From Amycolatopsis sp. A133 (GTDB lineage: Bacteria; Actinomycetota; Actinomycetes; Mycobacteriales; Pseudonocardiaceae): a stretch of DNA of 64,000 nucleotides. Made by a program: the position numbers and the translations under genes. Below the pieces are notes generated by a model. That model was not told the origin of the DNA. It was given only the letters and a program-made list of their open reading frames with translations, and searched no databases. The DNA lies in assembly GCF_031082405.1 (NCBI RefSeq), contig NZ_JAVHJU010000043.1, positions 186,001 to 250,000 on the forward strand, given 5' to 3'. Of this stretch, positions 44,724-53,392 are shown piece after piece; the stretch's first letter is position 1, and every line of letters begins with the position of its first letter.

Positions 44724-45932
44724 ATGAACGAGCCAGAACGGGTGGTGATCTCCGGGCTGGGTGTCGTGTCGAGCATCGGGATCGGTGCCGAGGCGTTCAC
44801 GGCCGGACTGCGGGCCGGGCGTGACGGCGCCAAGCCGATAACCTCCTTCGACACCGCCGGGTTCGAGCGCGGCATCGGCACCGAGATCCCCGGGTTCACC
44901 GCGGCCGACTGGCTGCGCGTCCTCGACCCGGCCACCGTCGGCCGGGCCGCCCAGCTGTCGGCTGCCGCAGCACGTCTCGCGGTCCGGGACGGTGACCTGT
45001 CCGACCGGCACCTGCGTCGGCGCACGCTGGTCTCGGTCGGCACCACCGACGGCGAATCGCAGGACCTCGACGCCCTGGCGGCGCAGCAGGTGCACCGCGG
45101 CATCGAGCAGGTCGACCCGCGGCTGGCCGGCCGGGTGTCGGCGGGCCGGCTCACCGCGAGCATCGTGGCCGAACTCGGCCTCGACGACGTCGAGGCGGTC
45201 ACGATCGGGACAGCGTGCGCCGCCGGCAACTACGCCATCGGCAGCGGTGTCGACGCGATCCGCGCCGGCGACGTCGATCTCGCGCTCTGCGGCGGGGTCG
45301 ACGCGATGTGCCGCAAGACGTTCGCCGGTTTCCACCGCCTCGGCGCGGTTTCACCGGACCGCTGCCGGCCGTTCGACCGCGATCGGGCCGGCATCCTCCC
45401 CGGCGAGGGTGCGGCCATCCTGGTGCTGGAGAGCCTGGCCTCGGCGCGGGCACGCGGCGCCCGCATCCACGCGGAGGTGCTGGGCTACGGCCTGAACTGC
45501 GACGCGCGCAGCCCGGTGGCACCCGACAAGGCAACGCTCGCCGACTGCATGCGGCTCGCCCACGCCGACGCCGGCGTGCAGCCGGCGGACATCGACTTCG
45601 TCTCCGCACACGGCACCGGCACCAGGGCCAACGACCTGACCGAGGCCGGCGCGATCCGGGACGTGTTCGACGTCCCGCCACCGGTGGTGTCGATCAAGAG
45701 CATGCTGGGGCACACCATGGGCGCCGCCGGCGCGCTCGCCGTCGCAGCGGGTGCGCTGGCGATCACGAACGGCTTCATCCCACCGACGATCAACCACCGG
45801 GAGACCGACCCGGAGTGCGATGTCGACTGTGTACCGAACACCGCCCGGGCCGGTCGCGTCGACGTCGTGCAGAACAACGCGCTCGCGTTCGGCGGCAACA
45901 ACTGCGTGGTGGTCCTCGGCCGCCTGAAGTGA
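44724..45932 (+). CDS. Beta-ketoacyl-ACP synthase (second complete ketosynthase)
   Basis: 402 residues with all KAS-II-type motifs: Cys in TIGTACAAGNYAIGSG, His in VSAHGTGTRANDLTE, His in IKSMLGHTMGAAGALA, and NNALAFGGNNCVVV at the end. ATG 44724 (GTG 44721 is an in-frame alternative). It is followed 8 bp later by a cysteine-less partner, forming a second ketosynthase/chain-length-factor set opposite to the first. The two sets may act on different chains or at different elongation stages. Confidence 0.94.
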   Translation: MNEPERVVISGLGVVSSIGIGAEAFTAGLRAGRDGAKPITSFDTAGFERGIGTEIPGFTAADWLRVLDPATVGRAAQLSAAAARLAVRDGDLSDRHLRRRTLVSVGTTDGESQDLDALAAQQVHRGIEQVDPRLAGRVSAGRLTASIVAELGLDDVEAVTIGTACAAGNYAIGSGVDAIRAGDVDLALCGGVDAMCRKTFAGFHRLGAVSPDRCRPFDRDRAGILPGEGAAILVLESLASARARGARIHAEVLGYGLNCDARSPVAPDKATLADCMRLAHADAGVQPADIDFVSAHGTGTRANDLTEAGAIRDVFDVPPPVVSIKSMLGHTMGAAGALAVAAGALAITNGFIPPTINHRETDPECDVDCVPNTARAGRVDVVQNNALAFGGNNCVVVLGRLK

Positions 45933-45940
45933 GGAAAAGC

Positions 45941-47014
45941 ATGATGGCTCATGGGTTCCCGGCCGACCGTGGTGGAGATCTGGTCCTCTCGACCTGGTCG
46001 GCGGTGTCCCCCTTCGGGTGGGGACACGAAGCCTTCGCCGACGGGTTGCGCGCCGGACGCACGGCTCTCACGCCCCTCGACGACAAGACACTGCCTCCCG
46101 GTGTCGCGACAGCGGGCGTGATCCCGGACTTCAGCCCGGAGTCGGCGTTGGGGCGCAAAGGAACGAGGTCGATGGACCGGGTGACCGCGATCGCCGTCAA
46201 GGCGGTCGGCCTGCTGGTCGAGCGGTGCGGGCCCGGATTCCTGGCGACGCCGGAACGAGTGGGCCTGACGCTGGGGACCGGTTCCGGCAGTGTGCAGAGC
46301 GTGATCGACTTCAGCGTGGACTCGCTCACCGGCGCCCGGCCCTACGACGTGGACCCGGCGCGTTTCCCCAACACGGTGATGAACAAGGCGGCCGCGGAAA
46401 GCGCGATCTGGCACGGTGTCCGCGGCCCGAACACGACAGTGGTCGGCGAGAACGCGACCGGCCTGCTCGCGCTGAGCAACGCGGCCAGGCTGCTGCGTGC
46501 CGGTCGCTGCGACCGGGTACTGGTCGGGTCCGTGGAGGAGTACACGCCGCAACGGGCGTGGTTTTCCTGGCACGCGGGCCAGCACCGGCCCCTGGGCGAG
46601 GGCGGCGCGGTGTTCGTCCTCGAACGTCGCCACGACGCAGCCGATGCCGGTCGCACCCCGCAGGCGACGCTGCTGAGCACCCGGTTCCGCGCGTTCCACG
46701 CCCCAGCCGACCGCGAACGCGCCCTCGCTCAGTGTGTCACCGACGCACTGAGCGATGCGGCCGCACATCCCGGCGACATCGGCGTCGTGGCGCCGTCCGG
46801 CGACGAGACCGGATGTTCGGCGTTGACCGGCGTGTCACGGAACCCGCAGTGGCTGCACTGCAGCGCGTGGCTCGGCGAGACTTCGGCCGCGTCGGCCGGC
46901 TTCCAGCTGGCCGCTGCCCTGGTGACCGGTGCGAACTGCGCGCCCGGCACACTCGCGCTGATCACCAGCGTCGAACCGGCCGGCACCGTGGGCTGCGCGG
47001 TGCTGCGGCTGTGA
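45941..47014 (+). CDS. Chain-length-factor-like ketosynthase homologue
   Basis: 357 residues. The thiolase fold is recognisable (LTLGTGSGSVQSVIDF, PNTVMNKAAAESAIWHG), but the cysteine segment reads VVGENATGLLALSNA, with Asn at the Cys position, and both active-site histidine motifs are missing. This is the usual state of chain-length factors, which pair with an active ketosynthase and set chain length. GGAAAAGC precedes tandem ATGs at 45941 and 45944. Convergent with the ABC permease gene. Confidence 0.87.
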   Translation: MMAHGFPADRGGDLVLSTWSAVSPFGWGHEAFADGLRAGRTALTPLDDKTLPPGVATAGVIPDFSPESALGRKGTRSMDRVTAIAVKAVGLLVERCGPGFLATPERVGLTLGTGSGSVQSVIDFSVDSLTGARPYDVDPARFPNTVMNKAAAESAIWHGVRGPNTTVVGENATGLLALSNAARLLRAGRCDRVLVGSVEEYTPQRAWFSWHAGQHRPLGEGGAVFVLERRHDAADAGRTPQATLLSTRFRAFHAPADRERALAQCVTDALSDAAAHPGDIGVVAPSGDETGCSALTGVSRNPQWLHCSAWLGETSAASAGFQLAAALVTGANCAPGTLALITSVEPAGTVGCAVLRL

Positions 47015-47038
47015 CCCGGCTCCGGCCGGGCCGGCGGG

Positions 47039-47890
47039 TCAGCCGCTCCGCCGCATCGCGCGCTCACGCCGGACCACCAGGCGGGACCCGGACTCGCGCC
47101 GCGCGGAGCGGCGGACCACGACCCACGCGACCGCCAAGCCGATCACCGCCCACGCGCCGAGCACACCCACGCAGGCGACGTGCCGCCAGGAGCCGGCGAT
47201 CTCCAGCGCGGCCATGCTGTCGGGCAGCAGCGCCGAGCGCATGCCCAGGCCGATCCAGTAGACGGGGAACAGCTGCGCGATCCACTGCAGCCAGACCGGG
47301 AACTCCGTGATCGGGTAGAAGATCCCGGACAGCCCGGCCAGTCCCAGGATCGGCGGCAGCATCAGCCCGAGCTTGCGCGCATCGGTCAGCAGCGAGCCGA
47401 GCACCGCGCCGAACGCCATCATCGCGACCAGCCCGAGCGGCAGCACCCAGGCGGCCGTCACCCAGAACGCGACGTCACCGACGGATATCCCGTCGAACAG
47501 CAGGACGCCGACGACCACCAGGAAGACCATCCTGATCAGGGTCAGCGCGGAGACCGTGATGATCTTCCCGGTCAGGTAGCCGACCACGCCGTTCGGCACC
47601 GCTCTGGCCCGCAGCAGCGTGCCGTCCTCGCGTTCGACGACGAGCACCTGGCTCAGGTTGATCAACCCGCCGAGCACGATGTTCAGCCCGACCACGCCGG
47701 CGAGCATCGTGCTGCCCAGCGACAGGCCGGCACCCGGCACGTCGACGTCCCGCACGATGAACAGCACGATCAGCAGGATGAGCGTGAAGAAGAAGTTGTT
47801 CGCGACATCGCCCGGGCTGGAAAGCATCTGCTTCAGCTCGATCCGGCCACTGGCGCACCCGGACCGCAGCGCGGCCACCACCGGGCTCAT
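47039..47890 (-). CDS. ABC-2 type exporter permease (no ATPase adjacent)
   Basis: 283 residues with six predicted membrane spans and the DrrB/NodJ-like segment LVVEREDGTLLRARAVPNGV, plus a Arg-rich C-terminus. It should be half of an exporter for the cluster product or an intermediate. No matching ATP-binding gene lies within the cluster part of this window; it may be beyond 64000 or elsewhere. Its ATG overlaps the stop of the ferredoxin-DXS gene (ATGA), so it is the last of four coupled genes. Confidence 0.88.
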   Translation of the reverse strand: MSPVVAALRSGCASGRIELKQMLSSPGDVANNFFFTLILLIVLFIVRDVDVPGAGLSLGSTMLAGVVGLNIVLGGLINLSQVLVVEREDGTLLRARAVPNGVVGYLTGKIITVSALTLIRMVFLVVVGVLLFDGISVGDVAFWVTAAWVLPLGLVAMMAFGAVLGSLLTDARKLGLMLPPILGLAGLSGIFYPITEFPVWLQWIAQLFPVYWIGLGMRSALLPDSMAALEIAGSWRHVACVGVLGAWAVIGLAVAWVVVRRSARRESGSRLVVRRERAMRRSG

Positions 47891-49899
47891 CGGGTCACCT
47901 CCCCGTCCTCGGCGAGGGCAGCCTCGATGTCGCCGGCCAGCGCGGACGGGGTGAGTCCCATCGACGCGAGGATCGACGGTCGCTTGTTGTGCCCGATGAA
48001 CTCCTGGTCGACACCGTACGTCCGCACCCGGGTGTCCACCCCCGAGTCCCGCAGCAGCCGGGCGACCGCGTCGCCGACCCCGCCGACCCTGCCGCCGTCC
48101 TCGACCACGGGCACCAGCCGGTGGTCACGGGCCAAGCCGGCGATGGCCTCGCCGAGCGGCTGCACCCACCGGGGATCCACGACCGTCACCCCGATCCCCC
48201 GGCTCGCCAGCAGCCTCGCCGCTTCGACGCAGGTCTGCGCCATCACCCCGACCGCGATCATCAGCACCTCCGGCTCACCGTGGCGGGCGAGCACGTCCAG
48301 CCCGGCGACCGAGTCGATCGCCGGCAACTCCGCCGGTAGCGCGCCCTTCGGGTATCGAACCACCGTCGGCGCGTCCGGGATCGCCACCGACTCGCGCAAC
48401 AGCGAACGCAGGCGAGCGCCGTCCCGGGGGGCGGCCAGCCGCAGCCCGGGCACCACCTGCAGGATCGACATGTCCCACATCCCGTTGTGGCTCGGTCCGT
48501 CGTCCCCGGTGATCCCGGCCCGGTCGAGGACCACGGTCACGCCGAGGCGGTGCAGGGCCACGTCCATCAGCAACTGGTCGAGCGCCCGGTTGAGGAACGT
48601 GGCGTAGACGGCGACGACCGGGTGCAGGCCGCCCATCGCGAGCCCGGCCGCCGAACCGATCGCGTGCTGTTCGGCGATGCCCACGTCGAAGATCCGGCCG
48701 GGAAACGCCTCGGCGAATCCGGCGAGGCCGGTCGGGTGGACCATCGCCGCGGTGATCGCGACCACGTCGGGCCGCTCGCCTCCGATGGCGACGAGTTCGT
48801 CGCCGAACACCTTCGTCCAGGTGAGCCCGGCCGAAGGCGCCTTCGAGCCGGTGGCCGGATCGAACGGGCCGGGCGCGTGGAACCGTTCCACGTCGTCGTC
48901 TTCGGCGGGCTGATAACCACACCCCTTGCGGGTCAGGCAATGCACCACGACCGGCCGGCGCAACGCCCGCGCCGTCCGGAACGCCCGTTCGAGCTCCTCG
49001 ACGTCATGGCCGTCGACCGGCCCGAGGTAGGCGAGACCCAGGCTCTCGAACAGGTTCCCGCTTTCCCGGCTCGCCCCGGCCAGCACGGACAGGTGCGTGG
49101 CCAGCCCGCCCGCGGTCGGCAGGTACGACCACCCGTTGTCGTTCACCACGATGACGACCGGCCGGTCGGCCGCGGCCGCGATGTTGTTCAGGCCCTCCCA
49201 GGCCATCCCCCCGGTCAGCGCGCCGTCGCCGATGACCGCGACGACGGCCGGGCCGGTCCGGCCCTGCAGGTGCAAGGCCTTGGCCAGGCCGTCGGCATAG
49301 GCCAGCGCGGTGGAGGCGTGGGAGTTTTCCACCAGGTCGTGCGGGGACTCCGCCCGGCTGGCATAACCGGACAACCCGCCGTCCTGGCGCAGCGAGCCGA
49401 AGCCGGACTGGCGGCCGGTCAGCAACTTGTGCACGTAGGTCTGGTGGCCGGTGTCGAAGACGATGTGGTCCTCGGGCGACCGGAACACCCTGTGCAGCGC
49501 GATCGTCAGTTCCACCACGCCGAGGTTCGAGCCGAGGTGGCCCCCGGTCCGCGCCACGGTGCCGACCAGCAGGGACCGGATCTCCGTGGCCAGCCGGGCC
49601 GTGTCGTCCGCGGTGAGGGGCAGCAGATCCGCGGGCTCGCGGATATCCGGCAGCAGCGAGCCACCGGACCTTCCCGCCTCGACCACCTTGATGGAGCCGG
49701 TGGGGCAAGCGTCGGCGGCCGCGCGGACCGCGCCGAGGTCGTCCGGCCCCACCGCTCCGGGTGCTGCCGGCTCGCTCACCCCGTCGACCAGCCGGAAGAA
49801 CCGGCCGGCGCGCTCGGCGCAGATGCCCGCGCTGATGCAGGTCCGTTCGTCGACCTCGACGTGCAGCTCTCCCGCGTCGCGGTCCTCGGTGGTTGTCAT
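47887..49899 (-). CDS. dxs: Ferredoxin-DXS fusion: 1-deoxy-D-xylulose-5-phosphate synthase with N-terminal 3Fe-4S ferredoxin
   Basis: 670 residues in one uninterrupted frame. Residues 1-75 are a 3Fe-4S ferredoxin of the P450-partner type, with Cys21 and Cys27 in CISAGIC and Cys65 in ACPTGSI. From about residue 82 (LLPDIREPADLLPL) a complete DXS follows: GGHLGSNLGVVELTIALH, thiamine-diphosphate site GDGALTGGMAWEGLNN, catalytic Glu in VGIAEQHAIGSA, DRAGITGDDGPSHNG. DXS makes DXP from pyruvate and glyceraldehyde 3-phosphate. ATG 49899 shares its A with the upstream stop. The ferredoxin could serve the cluster P450s or the reductive MEP enzyme IspG. Confidence 0.93.
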   Translation of the reverse strand: MTTTEDRDAGELHVEVDERTCISAGICAERAGRFFRLVDGVSEPAAPGAVGPDDLGAVRAAADACPTGSIKVVEAGRSGGSLLPDIREPADLLPLTADDTARLATEIRSLLVGTVARTGGHLGSNLGVVELTIALHRVFRSPEDHIVFDTGHQTYVHKLLTGRQSGFGSLRQDGGLSGYASRAESPHDLVENSHASTALAYADGLAKALHLQGRTGPAVVAVIGDGALTGGMAWEGLNNIAAAADRPVVIVVNDNGWSYLPTAGGLATHLSVLAGASRESGNLFESLGLAYLGPVDGHDVEELERAFRTARALRRPVVVHCLTRKGCGYQPAEDDDVERFHAPGPFDPATGSKAPSAGLTWTKVFGDELVAIGGERPDVVAITAAMVHPTGLAGFAEAFPGRIFDVGIAEQHAIGSAAGLAMGGLHPVVAVYATFLNRALDQLLMDVALHRLGVTVVLDRAGITGDDGPSHNGMWDMSILQVVPGLRLAAPRDGARLRSLLRESVAIPDAPTVVRYPKGALPAELPAIDSVAGLDVLARHGEPEVLMIAVGVMAQTCVEAARLLASRGIGVTVVDPRWVQPLGEAIAGLARDHRLVPVVEDGGRVGGVGDAVARLLRDSGVDTRVRTYGVDQEFIGHNKRPSILASMGLTPSALAGDIEAALAEDGEVTR

Positions 49900-50972
49900 C
49901 AGTAGACCCCTTCTGGGGCCGACCGCACGACCTCCAACGGACGGACATTGGCGACACCGTCGGACGGCCAGCGCCCCTCGGGTGCGAAGCGGACCGCTTG
50001 GTCGCGTTCCAGGATGTTGGGCAGGAACAGGTCCTCGTGCAGCACGGACAGCACAACCCGGCCGACCTCGCCGTAGGGCACGGTCCGCAGCCAGTCCGAC
50101 CGATCGGCCACCCGCATGGTGACCTGCGGGTAGTTCGGCACGTACGGCAGCAGGCGGCCGTCGTCCTCCGGGGGCAGGGCAGCGGCGTTGCCGAAGGTGT
50201 TCCCGTAGCTGGCGCCGCATATCCCGCCGTCCAGGGCCCGGACGAACTCGCGGCGCATCGCCGGTGTCAGCTGTGTTCCGCTGAGCCGCACGCCGCCGAG
50301 TCCCGCGACCAGCTCCGGGTGCCGTTGGGCCAGCACCCGGAACAACGCGGGCGTGGTGTTGAGGTAGTCGATCGGTTGCGTGCGCAGAACCGTGACGATC
50401 TGGTCGACCAGGTGCCCGGTGTACCGCTCGGCTTCGGCGGTGCGGCCGTCCCGCAGCAGCCGCTTCACCCACCGGGGATCCATGTCGATGGTGTACGCCC
50501 GGCCGCCGAACAGCTCCGTGACCTCCCACACCCCGTTGCCGATCAGGTGCGGGCCGGTCGGGGTGGCCTGCAGCCAGGTGCTGTTCTCCCGGAACCCCTC
50601 GGAGACGAACGACCACGCCCGCCAGATCCCCCGGTGCGCCAGCATCCCCGGGGTGTAGAACAGCCGGCAGGGGGTGCCCGTCGTGCCCCCGGTGTCCCAG
50701 ATCCGGCCGGCCAGCGGCCGGGCGACTGCCTGTGGCACGAGCTCGGTCGGGTCGAGCGACCGCAGTTCGTCCAGCGGCAAGGGCCCGAGGGCCACCAGCT
50801 CGTCGTAGTGCTTGATGTCCCGGGGATCGACGGCCAGGCCGGCCAGCCGGTTCAGCCAGTACCGGCTGCCGGTGGCCGGGTCGAAGTGCCGGCGGACCAC
50901 CCGCCTGGTCCAGTCGTCGAGGTCGGCCGACAGCCATTCATTGCACTGATCCACGAGGGAATGCCCGAGCAT
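49899..50972 (-). CDS. Truncated phenylacetate-CoA-ligase-like adenylate-forming enzyme
   Basis: 357 residues. The ATP-binding loop IWDTGGTTGTPCRLFYTP and the following NTTPALFRVLAQRHP and GASYGNTFGN segments match the PaaK/LuxE branch of the ANL family. The small C-terminal domain with the catalytic Lys, normally another 80-100 residues, is missing. It may only make an acyl-adenylate, transfer an acyl group to a carrier like LuxE-type synthetases, or have another role. Lies between the acyltransferase (35-bp overlap) and ferredoxin-DXS genes in one operon. Confidence 0.78.
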   Translation of the reverse strand: MLGHSLVDQCNEWLSADLDDWTRRVVRRHFDPATGSRYWLNRLAGLAVDPRDIKHYDELVALGPLPLDELRSLDPTELVPQAVARPLAGRIWDTGGTTGTPCRLFYTPGMLAHRGIWRAWSFVSEGFRENSTWLQATPTGPHLIGNGVWEVTELFGGRAYTIDMDPRWVKRLLRDGRTAEAERYTGHLVDQIVTVLRTQPIDYLNTTPALFRVLAQRHPELVAGLGGVRLSGTQLTPAMRREFVRALDGGICGASYGNTFGNAAALPPEDDGRLLPYVPNYPQVTMRVADRSDWLRTVPYGEVGRVVLSVLHEDLFLPNILERDQAVRFAPEGRWPSDGVANVRPLEVVRSAPEGVY

Positions 50973-51990
50973 GGTCCTTTTCCGCGGTCAACTCGATGCC
51001 GAGGTCGTACAGCGAGTAGGTGAACTGTTCGATGTCAGCGACGGTGGTGACTTCGAGGTTCTCGAACGGGAACTCGAACAGCGAGACGGGAAGTGCCTGG
51101 CCGATCGTCGCGGCGATCTCCACACCGTGTGCCGACAACCCGGCGACGATGTGCTGCATCCGCGTCGTCACGACCGTGTTCAGCAGGATGTCCCGCCGGA
51201 CGTCCTCGGCGGTGGACAGCCGGCCCTCTCGCAGCGACGAGAACAGCGGGACCACCGGAGCGCAGATCTCCAGCTGGCCGAGGAAGGGCTCCAGAGCATC
51301 GTGGACGAACTGCTGCAGCGGGCTGTGGCCACCGTAGCGCACGCCGAAAACGACCACCTGGTCCTCCGGCGCCTCGGCGGCCAGTTCCCGCAGGGCGCTG
51401 CGATAGCCGGACAGCAACACCATTTTGGCGTCGCCTTCGCGCAGCTCGCCGTAGTCCGCCGCGAGGTGCACGTGCTGCCGGCCGGGCTCGCAGTACCAGT
51501 CCACGCTCCTCTCGCGAGGAATCCAAGCGAACGCGATGCCCCGCAGCGGCTCGCCCGCGGGGGCGAGCGGGAGCTCCTCGAGGAAGGAGAGCAGCCGGAA
51601 CAATTCCGGCCGGCTGAGCGCGCCGCTGACGCAGGCCGCGATCATCCCGCCGAGACTCGAGCCGGCCACCACGTCCGGCCGGATTCCCCGCTCGGCCAGC
51701 GCGTCGGTGAGGCCGAGCGAATACGACGCCTGCCGCATCGTCGCCACCTTGCGGTACTCGTGTTGCGTCGCGGTCTCTCCGGCGTTCAGGTGGGCGGTGA
51801 GGTCCTGGGAGAGCGTGTCCCGGACCGCAACGCCCGTCCACTCCCCCACGTCGTCGCACAACCGCCGCATCGCCTCGTGGCGGTCGTGGAGTTCCCGGCC
51901 GAACGGGGTCAATCCGGTGCCGCCACCGAAAATGTATCCGACTGACAAGAGCGTCTCCAGTTCCTGCTCGGGCGCCCGGACCGACGTCAC
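50938..51990 (-). CDS. FabD-like malonyl-CoA:ACP acyltransferase
   Basis: 350 residues of the acyltransferase fold: N-terminal YIFGGGTGLTPFG in place of FPGQGSQ, nucleophile Ser in VAGSSLGGMIAACVSGAL (GHSLGE in FabD), Arg helix RQASYSLGL and the catalytic His in GVRYGGHSPLQQFVHDAL. It should load malonyl or a starter acyl group on the cluster ACPs. GTG 51990 opens the four-gene minus-strand operon that also encodes the ligase-like protein, ferredoxin-DXS and the permease. The next start lies 35 bp inside this gene. Confidence 0.85.
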   Translation of the reverse strand: MTSVRAPEQELETLLSVGYIFGGGTGLTPFGRELHDRHEAMRRLCDDVGEWTGVAVRDTLSQDLTAHLNAGETATQHEYRKVATMRQASYSLGLTDALAERGIRPDVVAGSSLGGMIAACVSGALSRPELFRLLSFLEELPLAPAGEPLRGIAFAWIPRERSVDWYCEPGRQHVHLAADYGELREGDAKMVLLSGYRSALRELAAEAPEDQVVVFGVRYGGHSPLQQFVHDALEPFLGQLEICAPVVPLFSSLREGRLSTAEDVRRDILLNTVVTTRMQHIVAGLSAHGVEIAATIGQALPVSLFEFPFENLEVTTVADIEQFTYSLYDLGIELTAEKDHARAFPRGSVQ

Positions 51991-52194
51991 GACCGAACTC
52001 TACGATTTCCGCCTGTACGGACGCTGCAGCACACCGGCAATATCGGCAATTTTGCGGTCGGCCGGTACTGGAAAACGCGAACAGTTGCCGCACATTTGAC
52101 ACTTCCGAGGACCGACCATAACCTGAACGGCACTCTGCCCGCGGCACGTTGATTTGCCGCACATCCCGTCAAGCCCGAACCACCGGAGCGCGGA
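51991..52194. promoter_or_regulatory. Divergent promoter gap between acyltransferase operon and P450
   Basis: This 204-bp stretch is visibly less GC-rich than its surroundings (for example GGCAATATCGGCAATTTTGC near 52036) and must contain promoters for both directions. No operator could be assigned. Confidence 0.45.
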
Positions 52195-53358
52195 ATGCCC
52201 GAAAGCACGAGACTGCCGCTCGACCGTCCCGACCGATTCCGGCCGCCGCCCGCCTACGCCGAACTCACCGAGCGCTGCCCGGTGGCGAAGGTGGCCACGC
52301 CGGACGGTGGTGAAGCGTGGCTGATCACCGGCTACGCGGCAGCCAAGGCAGTACTGGCCGATACCCGCTTCGGCGTCACCCAGCCCGGCAACGCCGGAAC
52401 CGACGCCCACTCGCCGCTCGGCGAAGGCCCCCGCCACCAGCGGTTCCGGCGCTTGGTTTCCGGCCTGCTCACGGCCCGCCGGATCGCCGGCTTCCAGCCC
52501 CGGGTCGTCGAGATCGCCCGGCGGCTGGTTCGCGACATGCTCGCACAGGGTCGTGGCGTCGACCTCGTGGCGGCGCTCGCGCGCCCGTTGCCGCGCACGG
52601 TGATCTGCGAGCTGCTCGGGATCGAGATCGAGGACGACGAGCAGTTCCACACCTGGGTCGAGTCCTCGGTGGCGCTCGTGGTGCCACCCGACGACCCCGA
52701 GGCGGTCGCCCGGTACGTCGCTTCCGCGCAGGAGCTGTGGGAGTTCATGACGGCCGCGGTCGAGAAGCGGTACCGCGAACCGGATGACGGCCTGTTGAGC
52801 GCGATCATCCACGGCGAGCGGGAGATCACCGCCGACGAGGTCGTGCTCACCGGGATCACCGTGCTGATCACCGGCTACATCACCACCGCCAACGCACTGT
52901 CGGTCGGCATCGTGGACCTGGCCCGGTCGCACGGGTTCGCCGCCCTGTCGACGACAGCGGATCTGGACCGCACGACCGAGGAGGTGCTGCGCCGGCAGAG
53001 CGGTCCGGGCAACGAGGCGCTGCCGCGCTGGGCGAGCGAGGACATCGACCTCGACGGCACGTCGATCCGGGCCCAGGACCTGGTGCTGGTCAGCCTGGAG
53101 GCGGCGAACCACGATCCGGGGCAGTTCGCCGGCCCGGACGAGTTCGAACTCACCCGCCGGACCAACTCGCACCTGGCGTTCGGCTACGGCCGGCACCACT
53201 GCCTCGGCGCCGGCCTGGCGCGGATCGAACTGCGGGCGGCCATCCAGGAGCTCGCCGCGCAGTGCCCGACCCTGACCATCGCCGAACCGCTGAGCGAGAT
53301 CCAGTGGACCGGCCACCACTTCGAGGACGGGCCGGCGGTCATCCACGTGACCTGGTGA
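52195..53358 (+). CDS. Cytochrome P450 with atypical I-helix
   Basis: 387 residues, slightly short. Heme loop FGYGRHHCLGAGLARIE and ExxR TEEVLRRQ are present. The I-helix reads ITGYITTANALS: Thr is kept but the preceding acid is Ile, so proton delivery may differ from the norm. Single-gene unit on the plus strand, divergent from the acyltransferase operon and convergent with the dioxygenase. Probable tailoring oxidase; substrate unknown. Confidence 0.92.
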   Translation: MPESTRLPLDRPDRFRPPPAYAELTERCPVAKVATPDGGEAWLITGYAAAKAVLADTRFGVTQPGNAGTDAHSPLGEGPRHQRFRRLVSGLLTARRIAGFQPRVVEIARRLVRDMLAQGRGVDLVAALARPLPRTVICELLGIEIEDDEQFHTWVESSVALVVPPDDPEAVARYVASAQELWEFMTAAVEKRYREPDDGLLSAIIHGEREITADEVVLTGITVLITGYITTANALSVGIVDLARSHGFAALSTTADLDRTTEEVLRRQSGPGNEALPRWASEDIDLDGTSIRAQDLVLVSLEAANHDPGQFAGPDEFELTRRTNSHLAFGYGRHHCLGAGLARIELRAAIQELAAQCPTLTIAEPLSEIQWTGHHFEDGPAVIHVTW

Positions 53359-53392
53359 CCGGTTCACTGGCGGGAGCCACCGGGAAGATCAG

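Noticed and set aside
42157..47014. Aromatic type II polyketide (minimal PKS) cluster
   Set aside because: There is no aromatase or cyclase gene; the presence of a dedicated KR, a double dehydratase and an isomerase-like protein fits a reducing, polyene-type line better.
49650..49899. Separate ferredoxin gene upstream of dxs
   Set aside because: There is no stop codon, start codon with ribosome site, or frame change between the ferredoxin and DXS parts; the frame is continuous.
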